Of a DNA stretch of 64,000 nt, positions 32,283 through 43,030 are shown piece after piece. Source of the DNA: Hippopus hippopus (lineage: Eukaryota; Mollusca; Bivalvia; Cardiida; Cardiidae); NCBI GenBank assembly GCA_946811185.2, contig OX328105.1:41156845-41220844 (forward strand). The letters run 5' to 3'. The notes under the pieces were generated by a model. It worked only from the letters and a program-made list of their open reading frames with translations. It had not been told where the DNA came from and did no database searches. How positions within the stretch are numbered: the first letter of the stretch is position 1; every line of letters begins with the position of its first letter. A program made the translations under genes and the position numbers.

Positions 32283-32540
32283 ATGACCATAACTCAAAAT
32301 GGCGACACAAACGCCGGTGAAAGAAAGACCAATATCGATTGTTTTGTGTGCTGTTCAAACAGAATACGGCCAATCAGATTTAGTGGTAGGAAATGTGAAA
32401 AAGAGGGATTTTCTGAAAAGCTTAAATATCTTTTAAAGGACGATAACTTGTTTTTTAATCTTACAAACTTAGATCCATCGGTGTGTCGAAACTGTTGTCA
32501 TCATTTACGGGCGCAGCCATTTTTTTTACAATTGGCGTAA
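32283..32540 (+). CDS. Hypothetical Cys-rich protein or first exon
   Basis: An 85-codon frame with a paired-cysteine layout: C-F-V-C near residue 21, a basic helix-like middle (GFSEKLKYLLK) and C-R-N-C-C-H-H near residue 71. C-x2-C ... C-x2-C with about 45 residues between resembles small zinc-binding N-terminal modules of uncharacterised invertebrate proteins. No specific family can be named. The ATG at 32283 is followed 17 bp later by a better-context ATG in another frame (AAAATGGCG), so the start is uncertain. It could be a gene's first exon, a transposon-borne module or a chance frame. Confidence 0.35.
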   Translation: MTITQNGDTNAGERKTNIDCFVCCSNRIRPIRFSGRKCEKEGFSEKLKYLLKDDNLFFNLTNLDPSVCRNCCHHLRAQPFFLQLA

Positions 32541-33303
32541 GATTCTGATCAGTAAAGAAGCTTGAAAATAGTTCCATTGTATACAGGTAAATTCATCAGT
32601 TTGAATGCACCTATAATGTATCCGGAATCATATTTCCTTTGTCTACTTTATTATGTTACACATGAAACAGTTAAACAGTAACAAAACATGTTTTCCTCGG
32701 TTTGACAAGATTCTTGTCATTTAGCCCATTGCAGAGATGTATGGTGAGAGTAACGAACGACAACTCTGCTCGGAGATTAGAGAAAATGCTGAGAACCAGC
32801 ATTTTCTCCTTTTCTCACAATGTTTTATACCTTATTAAAGAGAAAATACCATCACTCGAGCTACTTTTAAATCGTCGTCTGCAAATGCTTTCAATTCGGA
32901 CAAGTCTACATTTCTGTATTGTGGAAAAGAGTTAAACAAAATCAAACAAACAAACTCGCCGCTTAAAGAACAAATTCCGACTCCTGCCAAGGTCTAAACC
33001 TACAATATTCACGGTATCAAATGACGAGACCCGTTGTCATTGTTCAGACACAAGTTGTAGAATCGAAGATCAAACTATAAATTTTACGCAGACCAATCTT
33101 CATCTACAGCGTTCGCAAGGTCGTTTACTCGGTTGATGACCTTGAATGGGTAAATGAATACGCGAGAAATCTCACGTCTCTTTAGTCTTAGGATAAATCT
33201 GAATTAGCCTAGAGTATATAATTATACATGGTATTAATGAAAATCTCCTTTCTGACACTTTTTCTACTAAGAGGCGAACTTGTCCGAAAGGTCTAAGAAA
33301 GCT
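32541..33303. other. Non-coding with M1 and M2 copies
   Basis: M1 at 32721-32935 and an M2 core at about 33058-33112 (GAAGATCAAACTATAAAT-TT). No gene. Confidence 0.5.
32721..32935 (+). mobile_element. M1 MITE
   Basis: The left terminal part is diverged (TTAGCCCATTGCAG) and the left arm is partly lost. Right end TTGTGGAAAAGAGTTAA. Confidence 0.7.
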
Positions 33304-33532
33304 TTAACCCATTACCACACAATCCCTACTTTTGACGACCCTGAGAAAGAAGCCTTTGGAAAACATTGTGGGAAAAGGAGAAAATGCTGGTAACCAGCAT
33401 TTTCTCCTCTTCCCACAATGTTTTCTACCCTTCACAAAACAAATTTCAAATTTTCAGTCACTTTTATTTTGTCGTCTGCAAATGCTTTCGAATTGGACAA
33501 ACCTAAAATTTTGTCGTTTGGTAATGAGTTAA
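33304..33532 (+). mobile_element. M1 MITE, complete, CCCATTACC subtype
   Basis: TTAA at 33304-33307 and 33529-33532. The core is a nearly perfect hairpin. Sister copy of 13126-13344. Confidence 0.87.
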
Positions 33533-34257
33533 AGGAGCATAGAACTAAATTTTGACCAATTTTTTTTTATTTATGTATCTTTTTTTTCTTTTTTTTTTTT
33601 TAATATAGGGGGTACAGAAAGTCAATATTTTGTAATAAGTTAATATTTTGTAATAAAAATCAACGGATACTGTTTACCCTTTGTTTGGGAAAAACTTAAA
33701 CAACAACAAAAACAACAACAAAATGCTGCAAGAAATGTGCCCCAACTGGGATTCGAAACCTTCACCTTCAAAGCCAAAACTTGGGATCTCTACCAACTGT
33801 GCCTGTCCGGCCAAATAAGATTCCAACGTTTTTAAAATGTATTCATCCATTTATACACAGATAATGGCTATCCCGTTAGTAGCGGAATGGGGAATACAGT
33901 AGAAAAAACCAAAGAAGCTGGATAATTCTTCGTGTTTTCCATAATTGGCCTGCGCAGTCCGCGCAGGCTAATCCGAGACGGCACTTTACGACTACATTAG
34001 ATTTTGTGCTACAGTAGACTTGCGCAAAACAGAAAACTACTTAAAAACGGAAAGTGCCGTCTCGGATTAGCCTGCGCGGACTGCGCAGGCTGATCCGAGA
34101 CGACACTTTACGCAAATGTCCGAATGCCCCTTTTCGCGTGATGCAAGCCATATGTATTTCTATTTCTCATTTTCAGCTTCAGAGCCATCTTTGCTCGAAA
34201 TTTTTACCGAGATTTTCTAAACGAAAACGTATGAAACGAAAACTGCTTTGAGGCCTC
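33533..34257. other. Non-coding: tRNA-like SINE head and M3-type palindromes
   Basis: About 33735-33815 (minus) gives a tRNA-like head, CACAGTTGGTAGAG and AGGTTTCGAATCCCAG. 33945-34145 holds two M3-related cores, the second a clean palindrome at about 34050-34112 (AAGTGCCGTCTCGGATTAGC and its complement). The open frame at 34054-34251 reads through it and is not a gene. Confidence 0.55.
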
Positions 34258-34492
34258 TTCAACCCTTTACTACACAATCCTGAGATTTAACGAACCTGGC
34301 AGAGAAGGGGCTTTTGAAAACATTTTGGGAAAAGGAGAAAATGCTGGTAACCAGCATTTTCTCTTTTCACAAAATGTTTTCGAAAGCCCCCTCGCGATAG
34401 AATCCCATAATTTGAGCACACCCCTTTTGTCGTTGACCAGCAAGTGCTTTCAGTACAGACGAGTCTAAAACTTTGTCGTCTGAAAAGGGGTG
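34258..34492 (+). mobile_element. M1 MITE
   Basis: CAACCCTTTACTACACAATC to GTCTGAAAAGGGGTGAAAGG. Core slightly shortened on the right (TCTCTTTTCACAAAATG). Confidence 0.7.
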
Positions 34493-34902
34493 AAAGGTTA
34501 CATGACATTTCTATAATCATAAGTTTTATGTATATGTTTATCAATACATATCACGACAAATTCAACAAACAACACAGGCACAGGTGTACATGGATCTAGG
34601 CTCCAAAAAATTCACACCTGTAACGTAGTCTATCCTCGAATTCGACATGGCAAGGTGTGCTAATATTAGCATGGGATTGGTCTCTATAGGTACGAAAAAA
34701 CGAAATCTTTCATTATTTTTTTTTTCCCTTCGTTACAAAAAACGGCAAGTCCTCGTCTGGACGAATGATAATTAAAAAACAAAAATCTTCAGCGTTATTT
34801 TCATTTCCTCCGCTACAAAATAAAAAATCGACAGATTCTCGCAGTCTACTAAATTTAGAAAGGAAGATAGTGTTTATTCTTGCAACGTCACGAAAGCAAT
34901 GT

Positions 34903-35132
34903 TTAACTCTTTACCAAACGACAAAACTCTAGACGCATCCAAATTGGAAACATTTGCAGACGACAAATTAAATGCTGCTCCATTGATTGGATTTGTTCCT
35001 GAAAGGGTAGAAAGCTTTGTGGGAAAAGGTATAAATGCTGGTAACCAGCATTTTCCTTTTTCCCACAATACTTTTTAAGGCCTCTCTTCCTCAGGGTGGT
35101 TAAAACCTCGAGAATGTGAGGTAAAGAATGAA
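34903..35132 (-). mobile_element. M1 MITE
   Basis: TTAACTCTTTACCAAACGAC at the left, GTGAGGTAAAGAATGAA at the right. Core centre GGTAACC. Confidence 0.75.
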
Positions 35133-35355
35133 CCCTTTACCAAACAATTCCGTGTTTAAAGATCTGCAGGCAGAAGGCATTTGAAAACAGTGTGGTAGAA
35201 GGAAAAAAATGCTGGTGACAAGCATTTTCTCCTTTATCATCGATGTTGTCTACTCTATCGAAAACGCATCCCATCATATTAGCCAAACTTAATTTGTCGT
35301 CTGCAAATGCCTTCAATATGGACAGATGCAAATTTCACCGTCTGGTAAAGGGTAA
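35128..35355 (+). mobile_element. M1 MITE adjoining its neighbours
   Basis: ATGAACCCTTTACCAAACAA to TCTGGTAAAGGGTAA. The middle copy of three back-to-back M1 elements (34903-35586). Confidence 0.75.
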
Positions 35356-35586
35356 ACTCTTAACCAGACGGCAATTTTTTCGACACGTCCATAATTGAAA
35401 GAATTCGCAGCCGATATATTCAATATGATTTGAACGATTGCCCTAATCTTCGAAAAGGTAAGAAAAAAACATGGAGGGATTAGAAATTGCTGATTACCAG
35501 CAGTTTCTCCCTTTTTTTCCATAAAATTTTCAAAAGTCATCTCCCTCAGAGGTGTAAAAACACTGCATCATTTGGTGAAGGATTAA
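35353..35586 (-). mobile_element. M1 MITE
   Basis: CTCTTAACCAGACGGC to TTTGGTGAAGGATTAA. Core disrupted to GCTGATTACCAGCAG. Confidence 0.7.
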
Positions 35587-36141
35587 GCGCGACTTGACAT
35601 AATTAGTCATATTTAAAGGTACTAACACTGCCGTGGTATTGTCAGATAGAAGAGGATTGGTAAAGTGAACATTGCTGTGACTGGTGGAGGACTTAATGTC
35701 GAGAGGGACAGCTGGTTTTCATTCGTAAAAAAGCAGCATTTTTAACTTTTTTCCAACAATCGTGGTTGTATGGAACTTTAATGAAAATTTGGGCATAATA
35801 TTTTCCAGTGAACTCATAACCTTCTACACCCTGTCAGTGCGAAAACAAGGGTTTTGAGGCCGCAATTTATCAATATCAGATTACACAGAACGTGCATTCT
35901 AATCTTGGATCTATACCGTCCGTTTGTTTAGTCAAAACTATAAGATAACAATCATTACCGGTTTCAGTGGTTTATATTTTCAGCCGTCAAAAGGATTCGA
36001 GTCTATGTACATCTTTTTGGCGCAAAAACAGTAGAAATGTGACTAAACGTCTGCTGCATACAGTTCGAACGGTTCTATGTATGAGAAAGAAATCTCATTT
36101 TCTGATAATACAGATTCAGGTGATCACGTCGTACTGCGACA
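35587..36141. other. 5' flank of the GPCR gene with an M2 copy
   Basis: M2 core at about 35868-35927. A pyrimidine-rich stretch ending in TATATTTTCAG at 35983 could be an acceptor for a 5' UTR exon. No TATA box is obvious at the expected distance. Confidence 0.4.
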
Positions 36142-36620
36142 ATGTCGAACAATTTAACTGTAGACAATGTGACATCTCAAACGACCGTGGCTACCTCTGC
36201 TGACACAACATGGCACCCACCTGATTTTGATGCTTCAGTGACAAATATATTGCTCGCCATTGTACTGGTGTTTATGGACGTTGTAACAATGTTAGGAAAC
36301 GGTTTAGTGCTTGTAGCATTTGCGGTCGATCGTCGTCTACTGCAGCCATTTAACATGTTTATACTTAACCTGGCAATTACGGACTTTTTAGTTGCAATAA
36401 CGGCCATGACGTTTTATACAATTGACACATTACTTGGATACTGGCCTTTCGGATATGTAATGTGCTGCATTTGGATATTCTTTGACTTTGCCATGACTTT
36501 TGCCTCCGTGTTCACACTTGTAGCGATCTCTGTTGACAGGTTTTGGTGTGTCACGTGGGCCGTTCATTACAAGATCCACAACAACCGGATAAAAACGGGT
36601 ATTATTCTAGCTGTAGTTTG
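36142..36620 (+). CDS. Class A aminergic-type GPCR, exon 1 (N-term to TM4)
   Basis: Exon 1 of a 396-residue rhodopsin-family receptor. The start ATG gives a 31-residue extracellular N-terminus with N-glycosylation sequons at N4 and N9. TM1 has N53 (1.50), TM2 has LAITD with D81 (2.50), the first extracellular loop has WPFG, and C108 (3.25) is set for the disulphide. D115 (3.32) is the amine anchor. DRF (132-134) replaces DRY; R133 is retained. TM4 ends at W160, split by the phase-2 intron (TTTG|GTAAGA). Residues around D3.32 and the DRF-W-C-VTWAVHY stretch resemble muscarinic and histamine receptors more than catecholamine receptors. Expected role: a plasma-membrane receptor signalling through G proteins in response to a small amine; the ligand cannot be assigned from sequence. 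Confidence 0.92.
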
Positions 36621-36879
36621 GTAAGAACTAATACTTTTAACTCTTTGATTGGCAAACTTACATAGACGGTCACTTTTTGTCTCATGAAATGATTGGTTTT
36701 TTTTTTTTTTTGTATTTACTGTCGTTTTCAACATTATTTCAGTATATCACGGCGGCCAGTGCCCTTACTCTGGATTTTCTCTCATCAGCACTTCAAATAT
36801 AAGTCTTTCGAAGCCACCACCTGCTCAGCGTTCCAAATATACGTAGTCCTAACAAAAGTCAGGGATAAAAATTATTTGA

Positions 36880-37165
36880 TTTTATGGTGTTAAACACCAT
36901 TTTCAACATTATTTCAGTTACATCGCGGCGGCCGGTGCATCTATTCACGCTTTCCTGAAGTTTCTGTCACCAGTACCTCGCACTGCCTAAGCCACTGGCT
37001 GCTTTCCAACAAAACCAATGATCAGCGATGAGAGACGAATGAATCCTGTTGCAATTACTATCATCAATCCTCGGGAAGAAATTCGCCGAGCTGGGGATTC
37101 GAACCAGCGACCCCCGTTCTCAAGTCCTGTACGCTACCGACTACACTACCGGGTACGGCTTAGCG
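36880..37165 (-). mobile_element. tRNA-derived SINE (family A), full length
   Basis: On the plus strand the left end is TTTATGGTGTTAAACACC. The minus-strand head at the right has TGGTTCGAATCCCCAGCTCG (box B) and TGTAGTCGGTAGCG in the box A position. Confidence 0.75.
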
Positions 37166-38069
37166 GTGAGACAGGAATTAATTCTGTAACAATGACCATC
37201 GTCAAAGCTCGGAAAGACTTTGTAAGAGCTAGAAATCGAACCTACGACCCCTGCGTTTCTCTGAATAGACAAGTTCCTATGTGTACCCATGTTCTGTCTT
37301 TCACAAGGCAGTTAAGCACTTAAAAAAGTTTTTGCCATTTAAATTTCATGAGCAATGACTTCTGATAAGGGCAAAAGTATCGACCCAGGACAGCCTGTGC
37401 AGTCCATGTAAGCTGACCTGGGTCGAAATTTTTGCTATTGGTCAATTTTCTGTCAGGGAATTATATACACTGTCGTAGGCGGCTTTGACTTGTTACTTGA
37501 TAACCTACAATTATCAATAATTACAGGGGAGATGTTTCGTAACAGAAGGTTAGATCTAAGAGACTTTTGTAAATCACCCAGTTTATCTGCTCCATTTCAC
37601 TTAAAGATAAATCTTCAGAGAAAAATTATTTCAGATAAATCATCCTCAGGTCACAGACGATTACACCGAATATATCACCGCTTCCATGTAAGCATTAAAT
37701 GACCGCAGGCTGGTTTACGCTAATCTAAACATCAAAGCTTGCTTCATAAGAATCGTCAAAGAACCCGTCTATTTCCGGACTTACAGAGCGATTACATGAT
37801 TAGTTTAGACGAAACAAGGTACCTCTTTACCGAGTTTGTCATTCACACGTAATACATAGTTCCTATTCCGGAGGATGAAGTAGGCTAATTGTCGGATTCT
37901 AAAGTATTATCTACATAAGTCGCTAATCATCTCATTTTGATGATGGTGTACGTGCTCAACCAAACTAAAAATCAACCCTGTCAGTACATCTTACCAATCC
38001 CTTAAAAAATAAAGTACATTCAGGCTTTTTAACATTGTAATGCAAAAAAAGACAAAAATAACACAAAAT

Positions 38070-38300
38070 CGCAACGCTCTTATATGGTGGCATAAAACTG
38101 CAACAAATCTCAACGCTCATATATGGTGGCATAAAACTGCAACAAATCGCAACGCTCATATATAGTGGCATAAAACTGCAACAAATCGCAACGCTCATAT
38201 ATGGTGGCATAAAACTGCAAAAAATCGCAACGCTCATATATAGTGGCATAAAACTGCAACAAATCGCAACGCTCATATATGGTGGCATAAAAATGCAACG
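38070..38300. repeat. 39-bp minisatellite
   Basis: About six copies of a 39-bp unit starting GCAACGCTCATATATGGTGG, differing by single bases. It encodes a 13-residue periodic peptide on the minus strand because 39 divides by 3. It lies in the GPCR intron and has no start or splice context as a gene. Confidence 0.9.
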
Positions 38301-39049
38301 AAGTACCAGTAATAAAGGCATATAATTTTGGAAAAAAAACTTGACGAATTTCACGTTATTTTAAAATTACCGTTGTGGTTTGTTTTATTTATTTATTTGT
38401 TTGTTTGTTTATCTATTTATTTGTGATTCAAAATAGATAGCTTTACATGATTTCTTGCTAGTTACAGCCATAAAATTTTGTCCGTACAATAATTGGAAAC
38501 ATCTCGGCCACTCTCTAGCAAAAAACTGTTGCTTCATAAAATTGGCTAAGGTGTTCAAAATGGCTTACGAATCTGAAGGTAGTTCATATTGACTATTATT
38601 CACTCATTAAAGTAACTAAATCCACGATAATTTTTACGAAAATATCCATTACGTTGAACGTGGTGGTACTTTAACGTCGCCATACTCATACCTAAAAGTT
38701 GAATTCAAAAATGGTTCCTTTTCCGGAATTAATATATCCGGATTATTTTAAAAATGATAAGACTGTAAGCTTTTCCAAGTCGAATGCGCCCGATTTTGTA
38801 GCATGGCACGTTTTCGTTTAATAGATACATCATTGAAATGGACCCGAAAAGACAAATAAAAATTAATCAGTATATTTTAATGGACGTTCTATGCAGTCTG
38901 ATCTTAGTTCTACACTGCCCTAAACAACCAGTAAAATTTCCTCATCGGGAGACTATCAGAGGAGGTGACGTTAATTCAAACGTTATGGATTAAGAACTTA
39001 AAATCCGCTGTAACTGACATGTTATTGATTGCATTATGGATTGATTGAT

Positions 39050-39280
39050 AGATTGAATGGTGTTTTACGCCGCTTTCAACATTATTTCAGTCATATCAGG
39101 GCGACAGCCCACATATCCATGTATTTTCTGGGTTTTACCAGTACTGGGCTAGGGCTCTAAAGTGTCTTACCCAAGGACACTCCCACGAAAAGCCCAGTGG
39201 ATCCAGTGCGGCTCGAGCCCGGAGCCTCCAGGTAATGAGTACCACACTTTACCACTGCCAAGCAGGACCTCTGATTGCAT
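39050..39280 (-). mobile_element. SINE family B
   Basis: ATGGTGTTTTACGCCGC to CACACTTTACCACTGCCAAG. The right end read on the minus strand has TCCGGGCTCGAGCC, a box B-like motif. Confidence 0.7.
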
Positions 39281-39472
39281 TGTCGATGCGTTTGATGGTT
39301 AGCCAAGAGAACTAGGCTCGATTTCGGTGGTCTATGTCTCCGGGAAGGGCGCCATGGTGCACTAGTCCAGTTTTGGTGAAACCCAACACAACCATGAATA
39401 GTGGCTTTCGCCCCGATGCAGCTGAAAAAAAAAAAAACTGTCAACAAAATTTAACCCTTAACCAAACAATCC

Positions 39473-39693
39473 TTAACCCTTAACCAAAGAATTATCTGTT
39501 TTTTACGATCCTGGGAAAGAGGCTTTTGAAAGCATTGTGGGAATAGAGAGAAGTTGTGGTAACCAGCATTTTCTCCTTTTTCCACAGTGTTTTCTACCCT
39601 TTGAAAGCCACCATTTGAGCCCAATTTAATTCATCGTCTACAAGTGCCTTCAACATGGTAATTTTCAAAATTGTGTTGTTTTGTAGAGTTTAA
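39473..39693 (+). mobile_element. M1 MITE with duplicated left end
   Basis: TTAACCCTTAACCAAACAATCC is followed at once by TTAACCCTTAACCAAAGAAT, so the first 22 bp are tandemly duplicated. The core has AAGTTGTGGTAACC. Confidence 0.7.
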
Positions 39694-39825
39694 TTGTCAT
39701 TTATAATAATTTACCCAAATGTTTAAAACACAATTAAGGGATATAGAAAATTTGTCAAAGTTCAACTTGTACATTATTTCCGCGCTAGGCATCATTAGTT
39801 TCAGCAGAAACAGAAACAATTCATA

Positions 39826-40090
39826 TTTGAGTCATGCTCTGTGGAAAGGGGGTTTAATACATCTGTAAAAAGTATCGACCAGGTTGGCCTGCGCAGTCCG
39901 TCGGGTTTACCTGGGCCGAAATTTTTTGCTATTAGTAAATTTTCTGCAAGTTCAAGGATCATTCTACTTCAGGACTCAGTGGGTTGGTAGACAGAATAAG
40001 ACTTTATGGATCCATGATCATGTGATGACTTGCTTGGTATAGTGTATCACGGAGATGCATTAAACCCCCTACTGGCAGAGCATGGCTCAT
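39826..40090 (+). mobile_element. M3 MITE just upstream of GPCR exon 2
   Basis: GAGTCATGCTCTGTGG at the left, CTGGCAGAGCATGGCTCA at the right. The right end lies about 24 bp before the exon 2 acceptor. Confidence 0.75.
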
Positions 40091-40112
40091 TATTTTGTTT
40101 ACATTTTTTCAG

Positions 40113-40824
40113 GATATGCGTATTTGTCATCTGGACCCCACCTTTCATAAGTGACAGGTTAAAGAAAACTGAAGATAACTTCTGTATTTGGGAGCCATCC
40201 GAAAACCAAGAATTTGTTATACTGGTAGCTGTTATAGGGCATTACCTCCCCTTTTTTATTATGGTATTCTGTTACCTAAAGGTACTTTATGTTATGAGAC
40301 GTCAGTCACGAATTGTTGGGAACCATCAGACAGGCAGCCTTCGAGGGAACAGCTCACAAGGGACCAGTAATGCTAGTACCACTCAGAATTTGAGCAGTCG
40401 TAATCATGGTAACAATCCACTAACTGTATCGAGTCAACAGCAGTTAACAGACAATACTGATATAACGGGCAGACTTCAAGTTTCTACAATAAGTACAATC
40501 TCTCAACAGCAACATTCAGGTGCTGGAAATATAGCTGCGGAAGCTTCTCGAAGCTCGACGAACTATTACTCAAGAGACAGAAAGATCTTCGTTACACTCT
40601 CTTATGTTCTCGGAAGTTACATAATTTGCTGGTTCCCGTTTTATATTACCTTTGATACATACACCTGGAAACCGGAACTGGTACCTGACAAGTTGTATAC
40701 ATTCTTCTTCTGGTTGACGTACGCGAACTCGACCCTCAATCCAATAATTTATGCTTTCACAAGTAAAGAATTTCGGGTTGCATTCAAGAAAACCCTAAAA
40801 TGTATGTATCGCTGCAAAAACTAG
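40113..40824 (+). CDS. Class A aminergic-type GPCR, exon 2 (TM4 end to C-term)
   Basis: The acceptor TACATTTTTTCAG ends at 40112 and completes W160. TM4 exits as WTPPF. ECL2 has C184 for the disulphide. TM5 contains HYLP with P206 (5.50) and Y214 (5.58). A roughly 90-residue, Ser/Thr/Asn/Gln-rich third intracellular loop (222-312) follows. TM6 has CWFPFY (W333 6.48, P335 6.50, F336 6.51, Y337 6.52). TM7 has W360 (7.40), Y363 (7.43) and NSTLNPIIY (P370 7.50), then a basic helix 8 with C390 as a possible palmitoylation site. It stops at TAG 40822-40824. Y7.43 with D3.32 is the aminergic signature. TM5 lacks the serines of catechol or serotonin receptors (V198, G202 at 5.42 and 5.46), and 6.51/6.52 differ from the muscarinic YN pair. 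Confidence 0.92.
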
Positions 40825-42051
40825 ATGGCAAAGTTTGCGCCATGGCCAACTTTAAATAACTTTATACCTGATCTCGAAGTCCGGATAATTATGCGGGTCA
40901 AAACTTTGGTTACCTTTGGTGTCTCACCATTGGTTTTCTGCTACATTGAAATTAGTGTGAAATTCACCATCTTTGACCCTCTGTTGTACATTTATTAACA
41001 AACCCTTGCTTTGCTGTATGTTTTCTTGAATTATATGTCCAGTTGCTTTCACAAGAAGCTAAAACAAGAGCACCGCATGCGGATGCCAACGCTAAGCTGC
41101 ATTTGCTTGATTTCCAGTGCAAATTCAAAGTCGAAAAGGGGCACAAACTGTGTCAATAGCTGGAAAATGGATAAGGTGCCTTTTAAAGCTCGGCTGTTTT
41201 CAAAGATAACCTCGATGTATTGGAACTTGGAAAAGCTGTTTACTATCAAAAGGGGCATCCATACAAGAAGAGCCTGATCTTCTTGTATAGGTTCCCCTTT
41301 TTATAGTAAACAACTTTTTCAAGTTTTAAGTAAATATTTTTAATAACAACAGAGATATTATAAAATGTCAAAGTTTTTGAAAATGTCAGTTTTTGCAAGT
41401 CGACGACGACGACGCCAGGGCTACGATCGTGACTACATTGAGGTTTTCTTCGCAAACAGCCGAGCTAAAATAAGGCACCTGATCCAATTGCGCTTTTTGC
41501 TATTCTATCTCAAACACAAGTAGATCTACTCTTGAAAAATCAGTGAAAAAAGGCCATTCTGGATGATAGACTATGTGCCTTTACGTGGACACAGGCACAA
41601 AATAGTGTCCCGAGAAAGAACAAACTTGCACTCAGTCTCTCAGATATCATCAAATCAACTCCAGAAACACATTTTAGACTTGTCCTTCCATTTTCTCGGA
41701 TAAAATGGTGCAAAAGAAGTGCTTGTTGTCAAATTTTCAAATGGGAGTACTTCTGTCTACTACGACCTGAAGTAGTTCGGAGTGGTGTTACACCAATTGT
41801 TAGCTGTATCAGGGGAGATAACAAATCCAGTGAAAACCAAGCTAACCATGTATTTTACTGGATCCATAATTTCTCAATAAATCCTGGAAAAGGTTTTGAA
41901 ATTTTTAACACATTACGTTGGAATAGACAGTGTTTATGCTTGAAGCCAAAAACCGTTTTCATTTTTTAACTTGTCATTAGAGACAATGAAATATTGAGCA
42001 AATGAGATTTTGCGACATGTAACAAAGAAATCGGTGCTAGATAAGATTTCC
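40825..42051. other. 3' flank: nested interspersed repeat
   Basis: About 40930-41045 and 41480-41800 are the two halves of a repeat also seen at 28790-29110. They are split by an insertion (about 41057-41470) that begins near ACAAGAGCACCGCATGCGG and ends near GCCGAGCTAAAAT, with AGCTAAAA on both sides. A relative of the inserted element is at about 48520-48755. No gene. Confidence 0.5.
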
Positions 42052-42258
42052 TTAACCCTGTATCACACAACCCCGACTTTTAACGACCCCGAGGAAAAGA
42101 GGCTTTTGAAAAGATCATGGGGATAGGAGAAAATGCTGGTAACCAGCATTTTCTCCTTTGCCCACAATGTTTTCTACTATTTCAAGAACAAATCTTGTCA
42201 GTTGGGCCGCCTTTAATTTGTCGTCTGAAAATGCTTGGAATTTGGACCGTGGTAAAAT
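42052..42258 (+). mobile_element. M1 MITE
   Basis: TTAACCCTGTATCACACAAC to TTGGACCGTGGTAAAATAG. Core GGTAACC with intact inner arms. Confidence 0.75.
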
Positions 42259-42427
42259 AGCAGAAGTCCAAAATATAAACCAGGAGATAGACTCAATGAT
42301 AGCGATTCACGCAATCTGTATGTGAGTGGCGCTCTGGGAACTGAGGTTTTGTAGCAACTCCCTAATGCATTATACCGAGTAAGTAATTATGGATCCACAA
42401 AATCCATTTTGTCTAACAACCGACTGA

Positions 42428-42575
42428 GTCATGAGGTTGACTAATCCTTTGACATGCAGACAATTGACCGAGAGCAAAACCTTTCGACCCGTATCAGTCT
42501 CCGCAGACTACGCAGGCTGATACGGGTCAATACTTTTTGTAGGTGCCTTCAAACCCCTTTTCACAGAGCACGACT
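42428..42575 (-). mobile_element. M3 MITE, truncated
   Basis: Core CCGTATCAGTCTCCGCAGAC-TACGCAGGCTGATACGGG, then CCCCTTTTCACAGAGCACGACTC at the right end. Confidence 0.65.
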
Positions 42576-42604
42576 CTAACGTTTTCTGTATAGGCAGCTA
42601 CGAG

Positions 42605-43030
42605 GGCTGTTCAAAATGGTCCTCGCCTGCTATGCTTTTGATCAACTGTCAGTTCTAGTCTTGGTAACAAACAGGCTGGGAGTTTTCCCATCGCAAGATC
42701 TTCCGTAAAAATTGAATATGCTCTTTCAAGTGAAATACCAATTGTACTGGCTATATATATCTCTCTAACTCGCCTGTCAGCCATAACATATACTTTGGAC
42801 TTTAGTAACCGTTTCTGTGGTTGCAACACTGACAGGCCTTTCAGAACGGGCGTCATCCGCAAGGTCCTGCCTGCCATGCTTAAATTCCGAAACCCACCTT
42901 TTCGCTGTAGCACATAAAGTGGAATCATTCCCTCGTGTTGCTAGAATATATCAGTATGGATGCTTGATCTTTCTTACGCTATTATTGAATCACTACCCTT
43001 TCAACCATTTTGTCCATTTTGCAAAAGTCA
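42605..43030 (-). pseudogene. mariner-like transposase N-terminal remnant
   Basis: On the minus strand the frames give a start region (KMDKMVERV), then a helix-turn-helix part (ATRGNDSTLCATAKRWVSEF-like, with frameshifts) and then VREIYIASTIGISLERAYSI with FTEDLAMGKLPACLLPRL and TVDQKHSRR. This is the DNA-binding half of a mariner transposase (TVREIAxxxGIS-x-S-I-x-EDL ... LTxDQK). The DDD catalytic half is missing and at least two frameshifts are present, so it is dead. Confidence 0.75.

Larger units (their letters stand above)
36621..40112. other. Intron of the GPCR gene
   Basis: 3.5 kb of repeats: SINE family A parts (36715-36835, 36880-37165, 37165-37260), an M3 fragment (37335-37480), a 39-bp minisatellite (38070-38300), an M2 core (38885-38930), SINE family B (39050-39280), M1 (39473-39693) and M3 (39826-40090). 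No further exon is needed: the two coding exons join in phase. Confidence 0.75.

Noticed and set aside
34054..34251. 65-codon frame near an M3 palindrome
   Set aside because: It begins inside the M3-type palindrome, where similar peptides (SLRGLRRL) appear in every copy.
38070..38300. CRISPR-like array
   Set aside because: The 39-bp units are contiguous with no unique spacers, and the context is a eukaryotic intron. It is a minisatellite.
38562..38582. Possible first coding exon (AAAATGGCTTACGAATCTG, donor-like GGTAGT)
   Set aside because: Only six codons, and it lies inside the GPCR intron with no downstream partner exon.
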